This document shows, piece by piece, positions 62,073 to 64,000 of a DNA stretch of 64,000 nt. The DNA is from an uncultured Ruminococcus sp. (GTDB taxonomy: Bacteria > Bacillota > Clostridia > Lachnospirales > Lachnospiraceae): positions 1-64,000 of the forward strand of contig UQVC01000005.1 in the NCBI GenBank assembly GCA_900544395.1. The letters are read 5' to 3'. The position numbers and the translations under genes were made by a program. Numbering within the stretch: position 1 is the first letter of the stretch; each line of letters begins with the position of its first letter. Below the pieces are notes generated by a model. It was not told where the DNA came from. It worked only from the letters and a program-made list of their open reading frames with translations, and made no database searches.

Positions 62073-63419
62073 GTGGATACACAAAAGCATTTATTTGATA
62101 ACAGGAAACTTGCAGCACTTCTGATTCCGCTTGCGATTGATCAGTTGTTGAATTCCTTTATGGGGACTGTAGACACTCTGATAGTCAGCAATCTGGGTTC
62201 CGCAGCTATTTCCGCTGTGACGCTGGTGGATTCCATCAATATTCTGATCGTGCAGGCGTTTTTTGCACTGGCATCCGGGGGCACGGTGGTATGTTCTCAT
62301 TACCTGGGGTGCAAAAAAAGAGAACATGCAAAAGAAGCGGCGAGACAGCTTATTTTTATCACATTTTGTCTGTCAGTGATGATCGGAGCAATCTGTCTGA
62401 TTTTTAATGGTCAGATTTTGGGATTGATTTTCGGCGAGGTTGAGGAAAGTGTTATGATAAATGCAAAGAAATATTTTTTCTTTTCGGCAATCTCGTACCC
62501 GTTTATTGCATTATACGATGATGGATCTTGTATTTTAAGAGCCCAGGAAAACAGCAGTCTGCCGATGAAAATTTCAATTTGTTCCAATATTGTGAACATT
62601 GTATTGAATGTATGGTTTGTATGGGGACTTCATCTTGGGGTGGCAGGTTCTGCATGCGCGACGATGCTTGCGAGAATGTTTGCAATGATCGTTGTGATGT
62701 ACCGATTGCGGAAACCAGAGCTGGAAATTCCGGTATATGACTATTTTACGATTCGACCGCAGTGGAAAGAAATTCAGAGAATTTTAAATATCGGAATTCC
62801 TTCAGGGATTGAAAACAGTATGTTTCAGTTTGGAAAGCTGGCCATTCAGTCTACGGTTTCTTTGATGGGAACCGCTGCGATCGCAGCACAGGGTATGGCC
62901 AGTATTATTGAAAATCTGAATGGAATTCTGGCAATCGGTGTGGGTGTCGGGTTGATGACAGTCGTTGGAGAATGTCTTGGAGCAGGAAGAAAAGACGAAG
63001 CGATTTATTATGTGAAGAAGCTAAGCATTGTTTCGGAAATTGTAATCGTGATTTCCTGCATTGTCATGTATATCCTTGTTTATCCGATTACAAAATTCGG
63101 TGGAATGGAACCAGAGAGTGCAAGACTCTGTATCCATATGGTGACCTGGATCACTGTTGTCAAACCAATTGCATGGGTGTTTTCCTTCATTCCTGCGTAT
63201 GGGTTCCGTGCAGCAGGGGATGTCAAGTTCACCATGACAGTATCCGTTCTTTCTATGTGGTTGTGCAGGGTGATGCTTTCTATGATTCTTGCACGTGGAT
63301 TTGGAATGGGACCGATGGCAGTGTGGATCGGTATGTTTGCGGATTGGACGGTGCGGGGAATTATGTATGCAATTCGTCTGAAAAATAAAAAATGGCTGAA
63401 TCATCAGGTCATTGGTTAA
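62073..63419 (+). CDS. MATE family efflux transporter
   Basis: 448 residues, about twelve membrane helices in two similar halves (IPLAIDQLLNSFMGTVDTLIVSNLG and GIPSGIENSMFQFGKLAIQS). NorM/DinF-type exporter driven by Na+ or H+; substrate unknown. GTG start at 62073 after GAGGGGGAAAAG. Confidence 0.92.
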   Translation: MDTQKHLFDNRKLAALLIPLAIDQLLNSFMGTVDTLIVSNLGSAAISAVTLVDSINILIVQAFFALASGGTVVCSHYLGCKKREHAKEAARQLIFITFCLSVMIGAICLIFNGQILGLIFGEVEESVMINAKKYFFFSAISYPFIALYDDGSCILRAQENSSLPMKISICSNIVNIVLNVWFVWGLHLGVAGSACATMLARMFAMIVVMYRLRKPELEIPVYDYFTIRPQWKEIQRILNIGIPSGIENSMFQFGKLAIQSTVSLMGTAAIAAQGMASIIENLNGILAIGVGVGLMTVVGECLGAGRKDEAIYYVKKLSIVSEIVIVISCIVMYILVYPITKFGGMEPESARLCIHMVTWITVVKPIAWVFSFIPAYGFRAAGDVKFTMTVSVLSMWLCRVMLSMILARGFGMGPMAVWIGMFADWTVRGIMYAIRLKNKKWLNHQVIG

Positions 63420-63441
63420 ATATGAATAATTTTAGAAAAAA

Positions 63442-63491
63442 AACAACATTCTAGTAGAGACAGGTTCAAAACTGGGATGTTGTTCTTTTTT
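63442..63491 (+). terminator. Terminator of MATE gene
   Basis: AACAACAT (63442-63449) pairs with ATGTTGTT (63477-63484), with further inner pairing, followed by CTTTTTTT. Confidence 0.8.
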
Positions 63492-63597
63492 TCGCACAAT
63501 CTGGAAAATATATGAAAAATAGTTGCTAAAAACGTATCTTTATAGTAGCATTTAAAACAGTAATGATTATTATTTTTAAGATAAGGGAGGGAACATG

Positions 63598-64000
63598 ATG
63601 AATATTCAAAAAGCGGCAGTGATAGGATGTGGATTTGTAGGTGCATCTACAGCGTTTAATCTGGTACAGAAAGGATTATTTTCAGAGCTGGTTCTTATTG
63701 ACGCAAACAGAGAAAAAGCAGAGGGAGAGGCAATGGACCTCAGTCACGGAAGACCGTTTGTCCATTCCATGAAGATTTATGCAGGGAATTATGATGATAT
63801 CAGCGATTGTGCATTGATCATCATCACAGCGGGCGCAAATCAGAAACCAGGTGAGACAAGGTTGGATCTGGTGCATAAAAATGTAGCAATCTTCAAATCG
63901 ATTATTCCGGAAATCACAAAAAGGAATTTTGAAGGGAATCTGCTGATCGTGGCGAATCCGGTGGATATTCTGACTTATGCGGCGCTGAAGATTTCCGGCT
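63598..64000 (+). CDS. ldh: L-lactate dehydrogenase, 5' part
   Basis: The frame runs off the window after 134 codons. NAD-binding Rossmann start AAVIGCGFVGASTAFNL, the Asp of LIDANREKAEGEAMDLSHG that selects NAD, IITAGANQKPGETRLDL, and VANPVDILTYAALKISG match lactate rather than malate dehydrogenase. It reduces pyruvate to L-lactate to regenerate NAD. ATG 63598 is chosen over ATG 63595 because GGGAGG ends seven bases upstream. No clear promoter is seen. Confidence 0.9.
   Translation, partial: MNIQKAAVIGCGFVGASTAFNLVQKGLFSELVLIDANREKAEGEAMDLSHGRPFVHSMKIYAGNYDDISDCALIIITAGANQKPGETRLDLVHKNVAIFKSIIPEITKRNFEGNLLIVANPVDILTYAALKISG

Noticed and set aside
1..64000. CRISPR array, tRNA, rRNA or insertion sequence
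   Set aside because: No repeat-spacer series, cloverleaf, rRNA core or transposase with terminal repeats was found.

Overview
The window looks like chromosome from a low-GC Gram-positive anaerobe of the Clostridia, most like a Lachnospiraceae gut species. The evidence is strong AGGAGG-type ribosome binding sites, a class B sortase, a YesM/YesN two-component pair, BMP-type and MalFG-type ABC importers, a 2x[4Fe-4S] ferredoxin, and the Firmicutes clusters rpsF-ssb-rpsR and gdpP-rplI-dnaB. I do not name a species. I see no rRNA, tRNA, CRISPR array or intact insertion sequence.

Layout. 1-6.9 kb: a small ribbon-helix-helix protein, then a YesN/YesM two-component system divergent from a sugar ABC importer without its own ATPase. 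7.2-15 kb: a YitT membrane protein, leucyl aminopeptidase overlapped by a large transglutaminase-like protein, and a secreted F5/8-type C domain protein. 15.2-19 kb: a three-gene set of LRR protein, VWA protein and MoxR-type AAA ATPase. 19-28.6 kb: housekeeping genes (HAD phosphatase, LUD protein, sortase B, DUF951, S6-SSB-S18, UPF0251 regulator, AI-2E family transporter, c-di-AMP phosphodiesterase, L9, DnaB). 28.6-39.7 kb: MerR-type regulator, ferredoxin, an orphan sugar-binding lipoprotein, a collapsed XRE regulator, an OmpR-type two-component system behind mutS2, an HtrA-like protein that has lost its catalytic triad, YhaM and RlmD.

39.7-44 kb is an accessory scar. The C-terminal extension of RlmD is cut off by a stop and a one-base deletion. 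It is followed by a 1143-residue UPF1-type helicase with a long coiled-coil insertion and then by fused fragments of a RhuM-type protein and a ROK sugar kinase. An isolated 53-codon peptide gene with its own promoter and terminator comes next, then a response regulator, ABC-2 transporter, histidine kinase and MFS exporter that resemble peptide-antibiotic resistance modules.

49.5-60.5 kb is the most interesting region: one long operon under a HutC-type GntR regulator. It encodes a BMP-type nucleoside importer (lipoprotein, ATPase, two permeases), an isochorismatase-type hydrolase, a PfkB kinase, a nucleoside phosphorylase, a BtpA/SgcQ TIM barrel, an iron-dependent alcohol dehydrogenase, a stand-alone TrpA-like TIM barrel with no TrpB, and a VOC-fold protein. 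I read it as a dedicated pathway for an unusual nucleoside. The substrate and the two lyase-like steps are not assigned to any pathway I know. The window ends with endonuclease III, a YoaK protein, a MATE exporter and the start of an L-lactate dehydrogenase gene.
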